From the NCBI GenBank assembly GCA_003427395.1, contig BFEA01000053.1:2588752-2652751 (forward strand): a DNA stretch of 64,000 bases, in the 5' to 3' direction. Of this stretch, positions 21,827-32,096 are shown piece after piece (position 1 is the stretch's first letter; each line of letters opens with the position of its first letter). A program made the position numbers and the translations under genes. The DNA comes from Chara braunii (lineage: Eukaryota > Streptophyta > Charophyceae > Charales > Characeae). The notes under the pieces were generated by a model. That model was given only the letters and a program-made list of their open reading frames with translations. It had not been told where the DNA came from and did no database searches.

Positions 21827-21886
<60 letters not shown>
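21827..21886. repeat. (GA)n microsatellite left of the gap
   Basis: Uninterrupted GA tract. It resumes at 22454-22510 on the other side of the unresolved bases. Confidence 0.95.
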
Positions 21887-21889
<3 letters not shown>

Positions 21890-21896
21890 CGACCCG

Positions 21897-22453
21897 NNNN
21901 NNNNNNNNNNNNNNNNNNNNNNNNNNNNNNNNNNNNNNNNNNNNNNNNNNNNNNNNNNNNNNNNNNNNNNNNNNNNNNNNNNNNNNNNNNNNNNNNNNNN
22001 NNNNNNNNNNNNNNNNNNNNNNNNNNNNNNNNNNNNNNNNNNNNNNNNNNNNNNNNNNNNNNNNNNNNNNNNNNNNNNNNNNNNNNNNNNNNNNNNNNNN
22101 NNNNNNNNNNNNNNNNNNNNNNNNNNNNNNNNNNNNNNNNNNNNNNNNNNNNNNNNNNNNNNNNNNNNNNNNNNNNNNNNNNNNNNNNNNNNNNNNNNNN
22201 NNNNNNNNNNNNNNNNNNNNNNNNNNNNNNNNNNNNNNNNNNNNNNNNNNNNNNNNNNNNNNNNNNNNNNNNNNNNNNNNNNNNNNNNNNNNNNNNNNNN
22301 NNNNNNNNNNNNNNNNNNNNNNNNNNNNNNNNNNNNNNNNNNNNNNNNNNNNNNNNNNNNNNNNNNNNNNNNNNNNNNNNNNNNNNNNNNNNNNNNNNNN
22401 NNNNNNNNNNNNNNNNNNNNNNNNNNNNNNNNNNNNNNNNNNNNNNNNNNNNN
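21897..22453. other. Assembly gap (557 N)
   Basis: Unresolved bases between two (GA)n tracts. The missing sequence may be largely GA repeat, or may hold something else. Confidence 0.99.
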
Positions 22454-22510
<57 letters not shown>

Positions 22511-22511
<1 letters not shown>

Positions 22512-22636
22512 CTACTTCCATTGATAGGATGAGCAAAATCCGACTGAATCGGACAGTGTATATCTCCATGTTCTAGAGGTGGATTCGTTCGATTTTGCTC
22601 ATCCTATCGATGGAAGTACCCTCTCGCTCTCATACA

Positions 22637-22677
<41 letters not shown>

Positions 22678-22720
22678 GTACTTCCATCGATAGGATGAGC
22701 AATATCGAACGAATCTGACG
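22511..22720. repeat. Inverted repeat around TG/GA microsatellites
   Basis: The motif CTTCCATYGATAGGATGAGC lies at about 22514 (+), 22598-22617 (complement) and 22680 (+). The latter two form arms of about 45 bp (22579-22625 and 22675-22717) around a (TG)n(GA)n core. TATATCTCCATGTTCTAG at 22559-22576 matches the segment at 20855-20871 and the one near 63850. Confidence 0.88.
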
Positions 22721-22725
22721 CTAGA

Positions 22726-22726
<1 letters not shown>

Positions 22727-22799
<73 letters not shown>
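22727..22799. repeat. (TC)n(AC)n compound microsatellite
   Basis: TC dinucleotides to about 22753, then AC dinucleotides to 22799. Confidence 0.97.
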
Positions 22800-22801
<2 letters not shown>

Positions 22802-22959
22802 GGAGGATAAGCGGTTAACAGGGACCCCCACTCTCTGGACTGGTCGACAGCAGACTCAATGACATCCAGTCAACCCTCCAGATATTGAAGTGATCACTGT
22901 TTCTCGTATTTGTGATGGTTCAGCAGCAAGATGATTGGATGGGTTAGTAGCAACAAAGG

Positions 22960-23352
22960 GATACGGCAGGCGGATGAACGATTCATTAGAGAGCTTTATG
23001 GACTTGGTAGAAACGTGTTGTCATAACCCTCAACATTCATGAGCAAGCACCTGATGCGTTGGCATGTCTTGATACAAGTGTTGTAGAGAAATTGATCGTG
23101 GTCCCAGGAGTCCGCTATGACCCCCAAGTAGTGCTGACTATGTTCTTAAGATGTCTTCCCACAGACATCAAAAACTTTATGGTGAGTGAGGCCAGCATCG
23201 ACTATCAGGCAAATTTAGGAGGGGCACAACAGGTCACTGTAGACGGGAGGAAAAAGAAGATTGTGCAAGAAAGGGAGAAGGTTAGTTTATTGATGATGGT
23301 TGGTTCTGATGGGAATCAAACGAAAATCGATGATATTTTCTGCCTTGTGTAG
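22960..23352 (+). pseudogene. gag: gag capsid fragment of element C
   Basis: The clearest frame runs from about 23059 to the TAG at 23350-23352: DTSVVEKLIVVPGVRYDPQV, then FLRCLPTDIKNFMVSEA. The regular helix-rich pattern and the position ahead of protease and RT fit a retrotransposon capsid. Upstream in-frame stops (for example before 22970) and the lack of a start make it a remnant. Confidence 0.65.
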
Positions 23353-23427
23353 GATACAGAATTAGGCAGCGAGGAGAACTCAGAGGGTGGAGGAAACCTT
23401 GTTGCAGCAGTTAAACCACTAGTACTT

Positions 23428-23464
23428 CCTAGAATCGTGCCCGTCAATGCGCCACGATTTTAGG
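23428..23464 (+). other. 12 bp-stem hairpin with AATGCGC loop
   Basis: Arms CCTAGAATCGTG (23428-23439) and CACGATTTTAGG (23453-23464) pair over 12 positions with one G-T wobble. The loop CCCGTCAATGCGC resembles the loop of the hairpin at 63575-63607, whose stem differs in sequence yet also pairs. Confidence 0.75.
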
Positions 23465-23469
23465 AAATG

Positions 23470-24520
23470 TTCGGGCACTACAGGAGCGCCTAAATTCATC
23501 CGACTAGAAAATGTTTCCACTCTATTCTTTTTTGCGGCCGATAGCTGCGCCAAGGACTGGTGGTTTAAAGGTAAGGATGATGATCGCGGCAAGGGCGGCA
23601 AGCAAAAGAGTCAGGGGCAGGCTCAAAACTCAAACAAGACTCCTGCTTGGGTGAGGGCTGGCCTGGATCAAGTTGTGTGGTGGGACCGTTATTTGCTAGG
23701 TGCTTGCATGAACTGTGGTATGACCATCAACAATTTATATGCAACAATCCGAAGGTTTCTCAGAAGATCGCGCCCAAGGGTGGTGCTTTTACGAGCATAT
23801 CCCAAAGAAACACATCTGGCCAGGAGAAGTTGTAGCTGCTTCTACTCTGTTGAAGTGGATAGCGTTCCCTCACCACTTCAGGAGTTGGCCGAAGCTATTG
23901 ACTCGTTTGTTACCCCGCAGACGCATCTAGACCAAACGATACTTTGTTCGTTAGATATGTCTGAGGCCTTAGAAGATTTAGAAATGGAGTGGTTAGAAAG
24001 GGACCCTTTTGAGTCTTGGGTGGCTAAGTCTAGAGGTCGTAGAGGGGAGCATTTCGTCGTGGAAGTCTGTGTAGGTGGCCGCAAGTGTGGTGCCCTCGTA
24101 GACAATGGCTCCACGCGAAACTTGAGTTGCGAGTGCGTTGAAAGACTGCGCCTAGGGGATCGGTTGCAGAGCTTTAGTAGGCATGTAGCATCTACTTTAG
24201 CCAACAAAGAGCGCATGGTTGTCACAGACTACGTCAAAGACGTGGTCTGCATCTTCTCCTACGGAGGAGGGGAATTTAACCATACGATTTCGTTCTTGGT
24301 TAGCGACGACTTGCCATTCGACATGTTGTTGGGTACGTACTACCTCGAGGTTGCCAAGCCCCAGGTTGACTGGGACCGGAAGGTGCTCATACATGCATTG
24401 CCAGATGTGAGAACCGTTAAACTAGCTAATTGTAAGGGTAGCAGGTTAGTCGACTCTTACGGTTGTATGAATGCATTCACGTTCTTAATTATTATAAACG
24501 TAACCAAGAGGAGGGTATGT
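23470..24520 (+). pseudogene. gag nucleocapsid and protease of element C
   Basis: A zinc knuckle is split by a frameshift: CMNCG in one frame, then YDHQQFIC in the next (about 23705-23750), together C-X2-C-X4-H-X4-C. After a long frame comes the protease: EHFVVEVCVGGRKCGALVDNGSTRN, with the D-S/T-G active site altered to D-N-G (about 24103-24111), and LPFDMLLGTYYL near its end (about 24310-24345). The changed active site should abolish cleavage. The frame stops at 24524-24526. Confidence 0.8.
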
Positions 24521-24549
24521 ACTTGATCTTCGTCTTTGAGAAAGGGGAG

Positions 24550-25260
24550 GTCGTTAAAACATCCCCAAAGATCGAAGTCGTCGTTGCTAAGTACCTTGAT
24601 TTGTTTGAGGAGCCTTCGGGAGTCGTAGACAGGGAGGTTGTCCACGCCATAAAAATCATCTAAAGTAGGAAAACACCAAAGGGGAGGATCTATAGGATGG
24701 ATCCAACCGAGTTGGACGAGTTTTGTCGCCAACTGAAGCTCAGAATGAATGGTTGGATTCGGCCTACCACATCTCTCTTTGGTTTTCTAGTCTTATTTGT
24801 TATGAAGAAAGGGGGATCACTAAGGATGTGCATTGATTATAGAGGCCTCAATGCCATCACTGTTAAGAACGTTGAGCCTCTACCCCGCATCGACGACCTA
24901 TTGGATAGGATGCAGGGATGTACATACTTTACCTAGATAGACCTTAAATCTGGCTACCATCAGATTGCTCTTAGACTAGAGGATCAACACAAAACCGCTT
25001 TTCAGACCAGGTACGATTTGTACGAGTTTGTGGTGATGCTATCCGACCTTCGCATCTTCAGTAAGACTATCGAGGAGCACATGCAACGCTTGGATGTTGT
25101 GCTTGGGCTCGGAAGGCAGCACAAGTACGAGATCTTGGAGAAATGTGAATTCGGTCGCACCAAAATCTTGTACTTGGGGCACAAGGTATCTGCAGATGGG
25201 GTTAGGCCCGAAGATGCGAAGGTGGTCAACACTCGTGACTGGCCATGAGGCCCACGACCT
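24550..25260 (+). pseudogene. pol: RT of element C lacking the YLDD segment
   Basis: The order is LDEFCRQLKLRMNGWIRP, FGFLVLFVMKKGGSLRMCID, YRGLNAITVKNVEPLPRIDD, then a TAG at 24934-24936 and IDLKSGYHQIALRLEDQHKT. YEFVVML is then joined directly to SDLRIFSKTIEEHM, so the segment from MPFGLTNAPATF to the catalytic YLDD has been deleted (about 25035-25045). YLGHKVSADGVRPEDAKVV follows to a TGA at 25246-25248. The enzyme would be inactive. Confidence 0.9.
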
Positions 25261-25299
25261 CAGTCTGTGACGGAGGTGAGATCTTTCTTGGGGACGACA

Positions 25300-25900
25300 G
25301 ATGGGCCTGAAGTTTGCGTATGATGTTCATCATGACATGGTCCTCCCTTGTAGGCATCAACCAAGGGTCAAGTTACATCATTCGACAAACCAAACTCAGT
25401 TATCAACGCACTTAGGTTATCTGCTCTTCGCAACAACGCATCAGCAACCTTATTGTACTCTCCCTTCACATAGTCCAGTTTGAAGTCATTGAAGTTATAT
25501 TGATCAATGACTTCAATCCAAGTTAAAGTGCGTCGAAAAGTACAAGCTGCATCTTGATCCACTTGAGTGTCTCATGGTAGGTCCTCAAATAGAATCTCTA
25601 GAGCAGATAATGCCTCGGATAAGAACTTTATAAAGGGCGTAGAGTTACCTTTCATAGGTGGATTTCGTCAACTTCTTTGATGGCATCTTCTTACTCATGT
25701 ACTTGATCGGCCTTAACTTCTTCCCTTCCTGTTGAGCCAACATTGTGCCATATTGGCTTGTGTCAGTGGTTACGACGAATCGCTTCTCAAGATCAGGAAG
25801 CATGGGAATTTAATTATGTGTGAGAGCATACTTCAGTCGCTTGACCAGTTGCAGCTCCTGGAACCATCGGATTTGTAGAGGGGATTTCTTCGGTTACACC
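25300..25900 (-). pseudogene. Inverted RT-connection/RNase H segment of element C
   Basis: On the minus strand, from about 25800 down, the reading is FVVTTDTSQYGTML, then KLRPIKYMSKKMPSKKL, STYER and, at 25368-25530, IDQYNFNDFKLDYVKGEYNK and VADALLRR. These are the RNase H start, middle and end of a Ty3 pol. Their order is correct on the minus strand, whereas all other parts of element C are on the plus strand. The piece is therefore a 0.6-0.7 kb inversion, or a fragment inserted backwards. Small stops and deletions are present. Confidence 0.85.
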
Positions 25901-26012
25901 AACTGGTTTTCCTTACCAACTGCAGCTCTAGTATGTGAAGTTGTTGCAGCAGGCTGTCAAGCATATCATAAAATCTTAAGTAGCCACTGACAAGTTCCCA
26001 TCAAGGAGATCA

Positions 26013-26258
26013 ATGCTGCCCTCAACCATGGTTGGCCATGTGGACATCGATGATATCTTGGAACACAGAGATCTGCCTGTTTTGAAGCCTGTGGGCAGGG
26101 GAAGACAACCAAAACCTACAAAGGAGTACCGGGTCAGATTGAGGCATCATACTGATCCAAAGGAGGACCGTTGGTTCACAAAAGAGGAGCTTGTCAAGAT
26201 AGCACCGCAGGTCATAGCGGAGTACGAACGAAAATTGAAGGGGAAAGCGCCTGCGTAG
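26013..26258 (+). pseudogene. Chromodomain-like tail of element C pol
   Basis: GHVDIDDILEHRDLPVLKPV leads to EYRVRLRHHTDPKEDRWFTK and EELVKIAPQVIAEYERKLKG, ending at TAG 26256-26258. This is the same module as in element A (8700-8845) and at 59600-59886. It is now separated from any integrase. Because it is downstream of the inversion on the plus strand, it marks the original orientation. Confidence 0.75.
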
Positions 26259-26279
26259 AAGCATCTTAGCGGACTTTCG

Positions 26280-26293
26280 AAGCTAAGGGGGAT
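26280..26293 (+). other. Probable polypurine tract of element C
   Basis: AAGCTAAGGGGGATGGAA precedes the 3' LTR-like repeat (ATGCGGGGATTTAGCC). Confidence 0.5.
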
Positions 26294-26712
26294 GGAATGC
26301 GGGGATTTAGCCCTCACATGGCCGCATGGCCGTGGCCTCCGGTTGCCCACGGGGCCCCTAGCAAGTATGTCGAGCGCCCTAAACGAAGGTGGGCTTGAGA
26401 ATCGTCGAGGGGTCCCAAATCTGCCAAATCTCTGAGTTGGGCGCCAGACAGTTGCCACGCCCTCCTGCTTGTGAGAATCGGAATCTTCGAGGAAGCTTCT
26501 TGTCTCCTGGAAGCTTCGGTGTGGAAGCTGGCCTCTTGGCCTATCAGAAAGCAGGGAAAGACGTCACAGACCCCATGGGGTGGTTGGGCGCATCTTCAAG
26601 CTGCGGGCCCAGACAACTGTTTGAATCGGCCTAGGCGCAGACACTTTGGGTTGAATTGTCTGCATGCCAGGCCGAGCCAAGCCAAAGGCAGGGCTCACTT
26701 TCCATAAAGGAA
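26294..26712 (+). repeat. 3' LTR-like repeat of element C
   Basis: Colinear with 20129-20585 through TCACTTTCC. It carries GAGGAAGCTTCTTGTCTCCTGGAAGC-type inverted words (AAGCTTC...GAAGCTTC), also found in the other copy. Confidence 0.75.
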
Positions 26713-26823
26713 AGTGAGAGCCCAACAGCCAGGACATTCTGGTATGTGCAGGCAATGCGGCCACGCTGCTGCTTTGTCGCACGAGCAGGCGCGCAAAAGC
26801 GCTTCAAGGTGATAGAGGGGCGC
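26713..26823. other. Left part of the repeat into which element B inserted
   Basis: GCGCTTCAAGGTGATAGAGGGGC continues, across element B, into GCTGCGGTGGCAGCGG at 34554. The uninterrupted arrangement is seen at about 34808-34850. The last five bases, GGCGC (26819-26823), are the target site duplication. Confidence 0.8.
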
Positions 26824-27175
26824 TGTGCTGGACTCGCCGGGATGGCGATCCGACAGGATGGAGACGAAGGGGTAGAGGAAGGAGGAAGTGGAGATGGAGC
26901 TGGAAGGGGCAGCGCAGCTCCGACACAGACTCAACACCGCATGTACTCCAACAAGTGCAAAAATGATGAATGACGAAAAACAGACAACAACTGGGGTATA
27001 CCCCCAGTGGACTGACTGACTGGACTGGACTGGACTGGTACCGACAGTGGTACTGGGCAGGACTGGAACAGCACACGACCTGTGGGGTCAGGTCATGACC
27101 TGGTCCCACAGGCCGAACTGGCAAATAGCCAAATAGGCCCTGGCTGTAGGCTAGGGCAGATGGAGGCCCGCTGCA
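26824..27175 (-). repeat. 3' LTR of element B
   Basis: 352 bp. It matches 33749-34015 and 34479-34551. It includes GGATGGAGACGAAGGGGTAG, AAAATGATGAATGACGAAAA and CCGAACTGGCAAATAGCC, and ends CTGCA at 27175. Confidence 0.93.
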
Positions 27176-28106
27176 CGATCCTCAGACCTGTAATGGATCG
27201 CAAGAGCCATAAACACGCTATCCGCAAAAGCAACGGAACTTTGCAATAAAAAGAAAGCTGAGAAATATAGGATGCGGAGCACGCTCCATGAGGAGTCCAT
27301 GCAATGCAGCCTAAGCTACATAATGTCAAATGAAACACAAATGTCTGGTATACACATGCTATCTAACAACAAAAAATGAAATGCAGCAATATACCATCCT
27401 AAAGTCCTGGAGGCCATTGCCTTAGTGGGTGAGGGAAACATGCGCACAACTCACCAACTGGGGGAGGAGGGAGCTAGATCTGGGAGCAAGGAAGCCAAGA
27501 TAACGGTGAACCACTAAGAGTGGGATGGTCTCAGAGGGGGTGAATGCAGCCTAAGAATCGAAACTCCCAAGGGCAGTCACCCACTGCTAGCTAACAACAG
27601 AAAATGAAATGTAGCAATATACCATCCTAAAGTCTTGGAGGCAATTGCCTCAGTGCTGAAAAGGAAAAAGAGCAATATGTCACAAGATAATGTCATGTCG
27701 TTGAACCACTAAGAGTGGGATGGTCTCAGAGGGGGTGAATGCAGCCTAAGAATCGAAACTCCTAAGGGCAGTCACACATGAAGGTGGGATAGGTCATCAG
27801 GCTCAAGGTGGGAGAGTGGTAACGAAACAAAACCAAGGACCCTAACAGATAGACCATCAGGGCGGGTAATGCTCGACAAAAGGATGACACCATGCAGGGT
27901 CGCGATACCAAGGGAGAGCCGAACTCAAGGAGACCCAGCTAAGTGAGAACCATCATGCGACAGATGCAAGGGAATATACAGGGTAGAGTGGTGGTGTGTG
28001 TGGGGGGGGGGACGAATGAAATCGTCGAAGTGGTCAATGACGTCGATGAAGTAGCAGTTGAGTCGATGTCGAAGTAGAGCCGCAAAACGCTAACATCCTG
28101 AAGAGG
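27176..28106 (-). repeat. 3' untranslated part of element B with direct repeats
   Basis: Two direct-repeat pairs are interleaved: TCTAACAACAAAAAATGAAA...GGAGG at about 27361-27415 and 27589-27645, and GAACCACTAAGAGTGGGATG...GGGCAGTCAC at 27508-27580 and 27703-27774. A G-run lies at about 28001-28010. No reading frame is supported. Tandem repeats in the 3' untranslated region are known for plant Ty3/Tat-type elements. Confidence 0.7.
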
Positions 28107-28806
28107 CTAATGATGGAGTACCTGATGGTGTGAATCAGTAGGGAGATGGTAGGTGATCAGAGTGTCAATCGTCAAGACGCCGAGGGCGTCGACGAGTGCG
28201 TTGTGGACGCGTGGAGGCGTTCGTCTGCTGCTGAAGGGCGGCCTCAGAGGGAGCGGGCTCGTCCTCAGCGATCTCCTCAGCCGGAGGAGGAGGAAGAGGG
28301 TCAATCGGCCGAGTAGAGCAGATGTCTCAGCACGACGAGCACGATCATATGCACGCACCAACATTCGGGCGTGCTCCAAGTGCTCGAGGGGCTCCCAAGT
28401 TGCCTCCTCATCAGGATAACCCTTCCAACGCACAAGGTACTCGATGCGTGGAGGCATATCGTCGGTAACTCGGCGAGATACGATGTCGGAAAGGACGAAC
28501 TCCTCGTGACCGTCCACCATGATAGGTGGAGGGCGCTCATAAGGACGTCCGACGAAGTGCTCAGACGGTCTGCGATAAGGATGCCGTAAGGAGACGTGGT
28601 AAACATCGTGTACACGAGCCTGTCGAAGGTAATCAGGTAGCTTCACACGTAAACTGACCGGGCCAGCGACAGTATCAGAACCGACAGCCTGAAGGATGCG
28701 TCATGGACCGAAGAAACGACGCCTGAACTTGCGAAGCGTATCTGCTTCGAGCTGTAAGTGGTGTGCGTCGACGAGCACATCGTCACCTACTTTGAATGGG
28801 TGATCC
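28107..28806 (-). pseudogene. pol: Chromodomain and post-integrase region of element B pol
   Basis: From 28806 the minus strand reads DHPFKVGDDVLVDAHHLQLE, RKFRRRFFGP, a TGA at 28701-28703 where Trp is expected (GPW), then VKLPDYLRQARVHDVYHVSL and the chromodomain IEYLVRWKGYPDEEATWEPL (about 28390-28450). The aromatic-cage Tyr, Trp and Trp are present, as in HP1-like chromodomains that bind methylated histone H3. The frame ends at 28107 with a basic, Leu/Ser-rich tail. Confidence 0.9.
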
Positions 28807-28811
28807 ATTCG

Positions 28812-30660
28812 TCATCGGTTTGCTCGTGCGGTCGTGCGAGTCTGGGAATCGGTTAGACTCTCGTGTGCGCGCTTCATAATCGTCGCCATGTGGGCGATCC
28901 AGTCATCCAGCGCAGGACAACGAGTGTCTAGGCGCAACCGCGATGGTCGTAGGAAGTCCGCGGGTACGCGAGGGTGGTAGCCGAGGTCGCAATAGAATGG
29001 CGACATCCCCGTGGCTGGCGAAACAACGTGGATGTACGCAATCTCCGCGTGGGCTAAGTGTAAGTCCCACTGCTGGTCATCGCTAACAAACTTTCGGAGG
29101 ATATTACCGAGAGTTTTATTGGCGACCTCAGTCTGACCATCCGTCCGAGGGTGGTAAGACGATGAGAAGCGGAGCTGGGATCCGTACACCTCGTGTAGGC
29201 GTCACAATAATGTGTTGGTGAAGCGCGGGTCACTGTCGGAGATGATGCTCTGAGATAAGTCGTGATCTCTCACCACTCGGTCGAAGACGATGTCGGCGAC
29301 CTCACGGGCGCTAATGCGATAGTGACACAGGACAAAACGTGCACGCTTCATGAAGCGATCGACGACGACCAAGATAGCATCATGACCGCGTTCATTGGGT
29401 GGGCGGAGGGGACCAATGAAATTCATCGAGATGGACTGCCAACGACCCTCGGGAATGGGTAAGGGCTGAAGTAACCCATACAGGAGGTGGTTCGCACTGT
29501 TCACCTCCTGACAGGCAGGACATTTCTGGATGTAGGCTTTGACGAAGTCCTTGGACTTCGGCCAAACGTATAGGCGGCAAACACGAGCCAACGTCTTGTG
29601 GAAGCCCATATGACCGACTACTGCCTGGTCATGGAACTCTGCTACAGCCTGGACGCAGAGTTGTCCGGTGGAGGGAATGCAGATACGTGGTTCTAGCTGA
29701 CCAGATCTGCCATGCCAGTACACGAGACCGTTCTCACCAAGGGAGTATGAGGGAACAGTCTTGCCACTCCGCAGTGTCGCGTGGATGACGCGATAATCCG
29801 AGCAGTGACGGTACTGGGTGCGATATGCGTCGATCACCGACTGATCACCAGTGGTGATGGAGATGGCGGCAAGGTGGATGGGTTCCTGATTGTGATCAGG
29901 ACGGCGGGACAAGGCATCGGCGACGCGGTTCGTTNCACCCTTGATGGGCTGAGTGGTGAAACTGAACTCGGATAAGTCACGCCACCAACGTGCCTGTCGA
30001 GGGGAAAGCTTGGGCTTCGTGAGGAAAGCCTGGACAACTGAGTTGTCCGTGCGCACCGTGAAGGGCGCCCCATGCTGGTAATGACACCAATGTCGGGTAG
30101 CATAAACTACTGTGAGAACCTCACGTTCGTAGGCAATGTAGTTTATCTCGGCAGGCAGTAGCTGACGGGAGTAGAAGGCGATCGGGCAATCCCCAGTACG
30201 AGCCTCAACAGTCTCATCCTCCGCAATGGTCGGGGAGTAAGTAATGGGAGGACTGTTAGTGGAGGGAAGGGGTGGGAGGATAGGCGCCAGTCGAGAAGCA
30301 GTGTCAGCAGGAGGGGGCGGGGAGGGAGGAACATGGGGATAAGGTGAATCAGTAGGAGAGGGAAACACCTGAGAAAGTACTGCTCCTACTGCAAAATCTG
30401 ACGCATCAGTGGTGACGATGAAGGGGCGATCAAAATCTGGGAGGCGAAGAACCGGCGCACAAGTCATCGCCTTCTTGAGGGCGCTGAAGGCGTCCTCGCA
30501 GAGGGGTGTCCAAAACCACGGCGGGTTCTTCCGGAGGAGGGNGGAGGTAAGGACGTAGGAATACCTAGCGTATCCCTGGATAAAATTACTAGTAGTTGGT
30601 GAGGCCTAGGAAACTGCGAAGCTGCTTGGCAGATGTGGGGACGGGCCACTCTGCTTGGCA
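28812..30660 (-). pseudogene. pol: RT thumb, RNase H and integrase of element B
   Basis: The RT connection (SAKQLRSFLGLTNY, with a stop, at about 30580-30625) precedes RNase H: FIVTTDASDFAVGAVLSQ, a Pro/Ser insertion of about 55 residues after SQ, YEREVLTVVYA, VRTDNS and NRVADALSRRPD. Integrase has an intact HHCC domain (FHDQAVVGHMG, CPACQ) but the first catalytic Asp is Asn (SMNFIGP); ISDSDPRF and TDGQTEVAN keep the second Asp and the Glu. A TGA at 29202-29204 splits the core. The rest of RT, with YLDD, is absent. Confidence 0.92.
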
Positions 30661-31875
30661 AAAGTCGGCCAGATTGGGGACCTCACCCATGCGGAGGGGC
30701 TGGGTATAATGATTCTCAACGGACTGCCTCGCAATTTGCTTGCGAGCACATCACACCACTGATCCTGACTGGTGGCTGTCAACGAGAGTGTGGGCGTTGC
30801 TATCTGCAACCAGCGAGAGACACGGGATGTGCCATCATACTCGGGAATGTTCGAGGTCCGCACGGGAGGATGTCCACTGTGCTGATGGCGGGGGGAGAGA
30901 GATCGAGGCGAGTGCACTGCGGCGGCGTAAGTCGGGGCCGCTGCAAGGGCAAAGGTGGGGGAAGGCTGTGGGCCGTGGCTGCTGGCAGATGGACCAATAG
31001 ACAAGGAGGTATCGATCGCGGGTAGCTGTCCCAGAATGGCCAGGTAAGAGGGGAGAGGCTGAGGAACCGGTCGAGGGAAACGAGCCGGCATGATGGGGGT
31101 CGAGGAGGTGGTAGAGGAAGAAGAAGGGTGAGCAGCCTGTGAAGGGTGAGGCTGTCTCAGGGCCAGGATCTCCGCTTGAGCCTGTGCAATGGTGGCCTGT
31201 AAAGTGGTCACTCGTTGGGTGCGCGGGGTCGGAGGTGGAGGAGGCGGAGCGGGTCTCCCAGTGGGAGGAGTCCCAGCCTGGGTTGTACCCTGCTGTGGGG
31301 GTAGGGGAACGAAGGCGGGAAGAAGAGGGCGTAGTCGTAATGTCGCGACCGGTGCGGGAAGCTGGGAAGCAACACCGGTGTGGGTCAATGAAACTGTTGG
31401 GCCAGATGGTGGTATCTGGACCGCAGCACCTGCGGCAGCAGTAGGGGCGGCAGGGGCCAAAGGAGGTGCCGCAACAGACGGGGTGGTTTGAGCGGCAGCG
31501 GCACTCACCACTGCGGAGTGGGAGTGCTGGGCCTGAGCCACAGGGGAGGAAGAACCACCACGTCCGTGTCGTCGGAGTAGTGGGGAACCGGCCGGTGAGC
31601 CGGCAGGGGATGGGGTGTGAGAGTGGGGGGGAGAGCGGTGGGGAGAGCCCCTAGCGGATGACGTCAAGGGCAAGCGCATTGATTTGCGCTTGCAATGGTC
31701 CTAGCGTACTAAGTTGCGCCTGGATTGTTACAAGGACGGCATGAAGGTCCATGGTGTCGGCATGGGCCTGATCACGAGCCGCTAACTGCGCAGTGACCTG
31801 GGATGTGGACTGCGCCGCGACGATCTCCTCGGTTGTAGCACTCTCCATGAGCGGTGGAGGAGGAGAAGTAGACAT
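30606..31875 (-). pseudogene. gag: gag of element B, truncated and fused to the RT remnant
   Basis: ATG at 31873-31875 (MSTSPPPPLMESATTEEIVA) opens a 74-codon frame with a coiled-coil, ending at 31651. The neighbouring frame from 31679 continues with a long Pro/Ser/Ala-rich region, then the capsid-like NIPEYDGTSRVSRWLQIATP and VLASKLRGSPLRI. At about 30690-30700 the gag sequence joins the RT thumb (CQAEWPVPTSAKQLRSFLGL in another frame). The second half of the capsid, nucleocapsid, protease and most of RT are missing. A single frameshift near 31660-31680 explains the two gag frames. Confidence 0.85.
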
Positions 31876-32096
31876 GGTGGGAGGTGGGGGGAGATATGGG
31901 TTGTGGTATGGGGACAGGGGACCACTGGTGAGAGGGAGGGGACCGCGAGAGCGGAGTGGGTAGTCGTGGGTCGGCTCGCCCTGTGACCAGCGGGTCGCGC
32001 GTGAGATGGTGGCGCGAATCCTGTCGAAGGGAGAGGAGCCGTTCGGGTCCAGGGTGCCCGATGGGAGGAGGCGGGAGACTGGGGGGGGGTTAGGAG

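Larger units (their letters stand above)
20129..26712 (+). mobile_element. Element C: defective Ty3/gypsy retrotransposon
   Basis: Similar direct repeats at 20129-20585 and 26294-26712 flank plus-strand gag, protease, RT and a chromodomain-like tail in Ty3 order. The leader is swollen with microsatellites and includes a 557-base gap. No primer binding site or target duplication was found, so the outer limits are approximate. RT has lost its YLDD motif, the RNase H segment is inverted and integrase is essentially absent. Confidence 0.75.

Noticed and set aside
21619-22576. Long Arg-Glu and Leu-Ser repeat proteins across the gap
   Set aside because: They are translations of (GA)n and of unresolved bases.
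29262-31654. Plus-strand Gly/Val/Arg-rich frames
   Set aside because: They are antisense to gag and integrase of element B.
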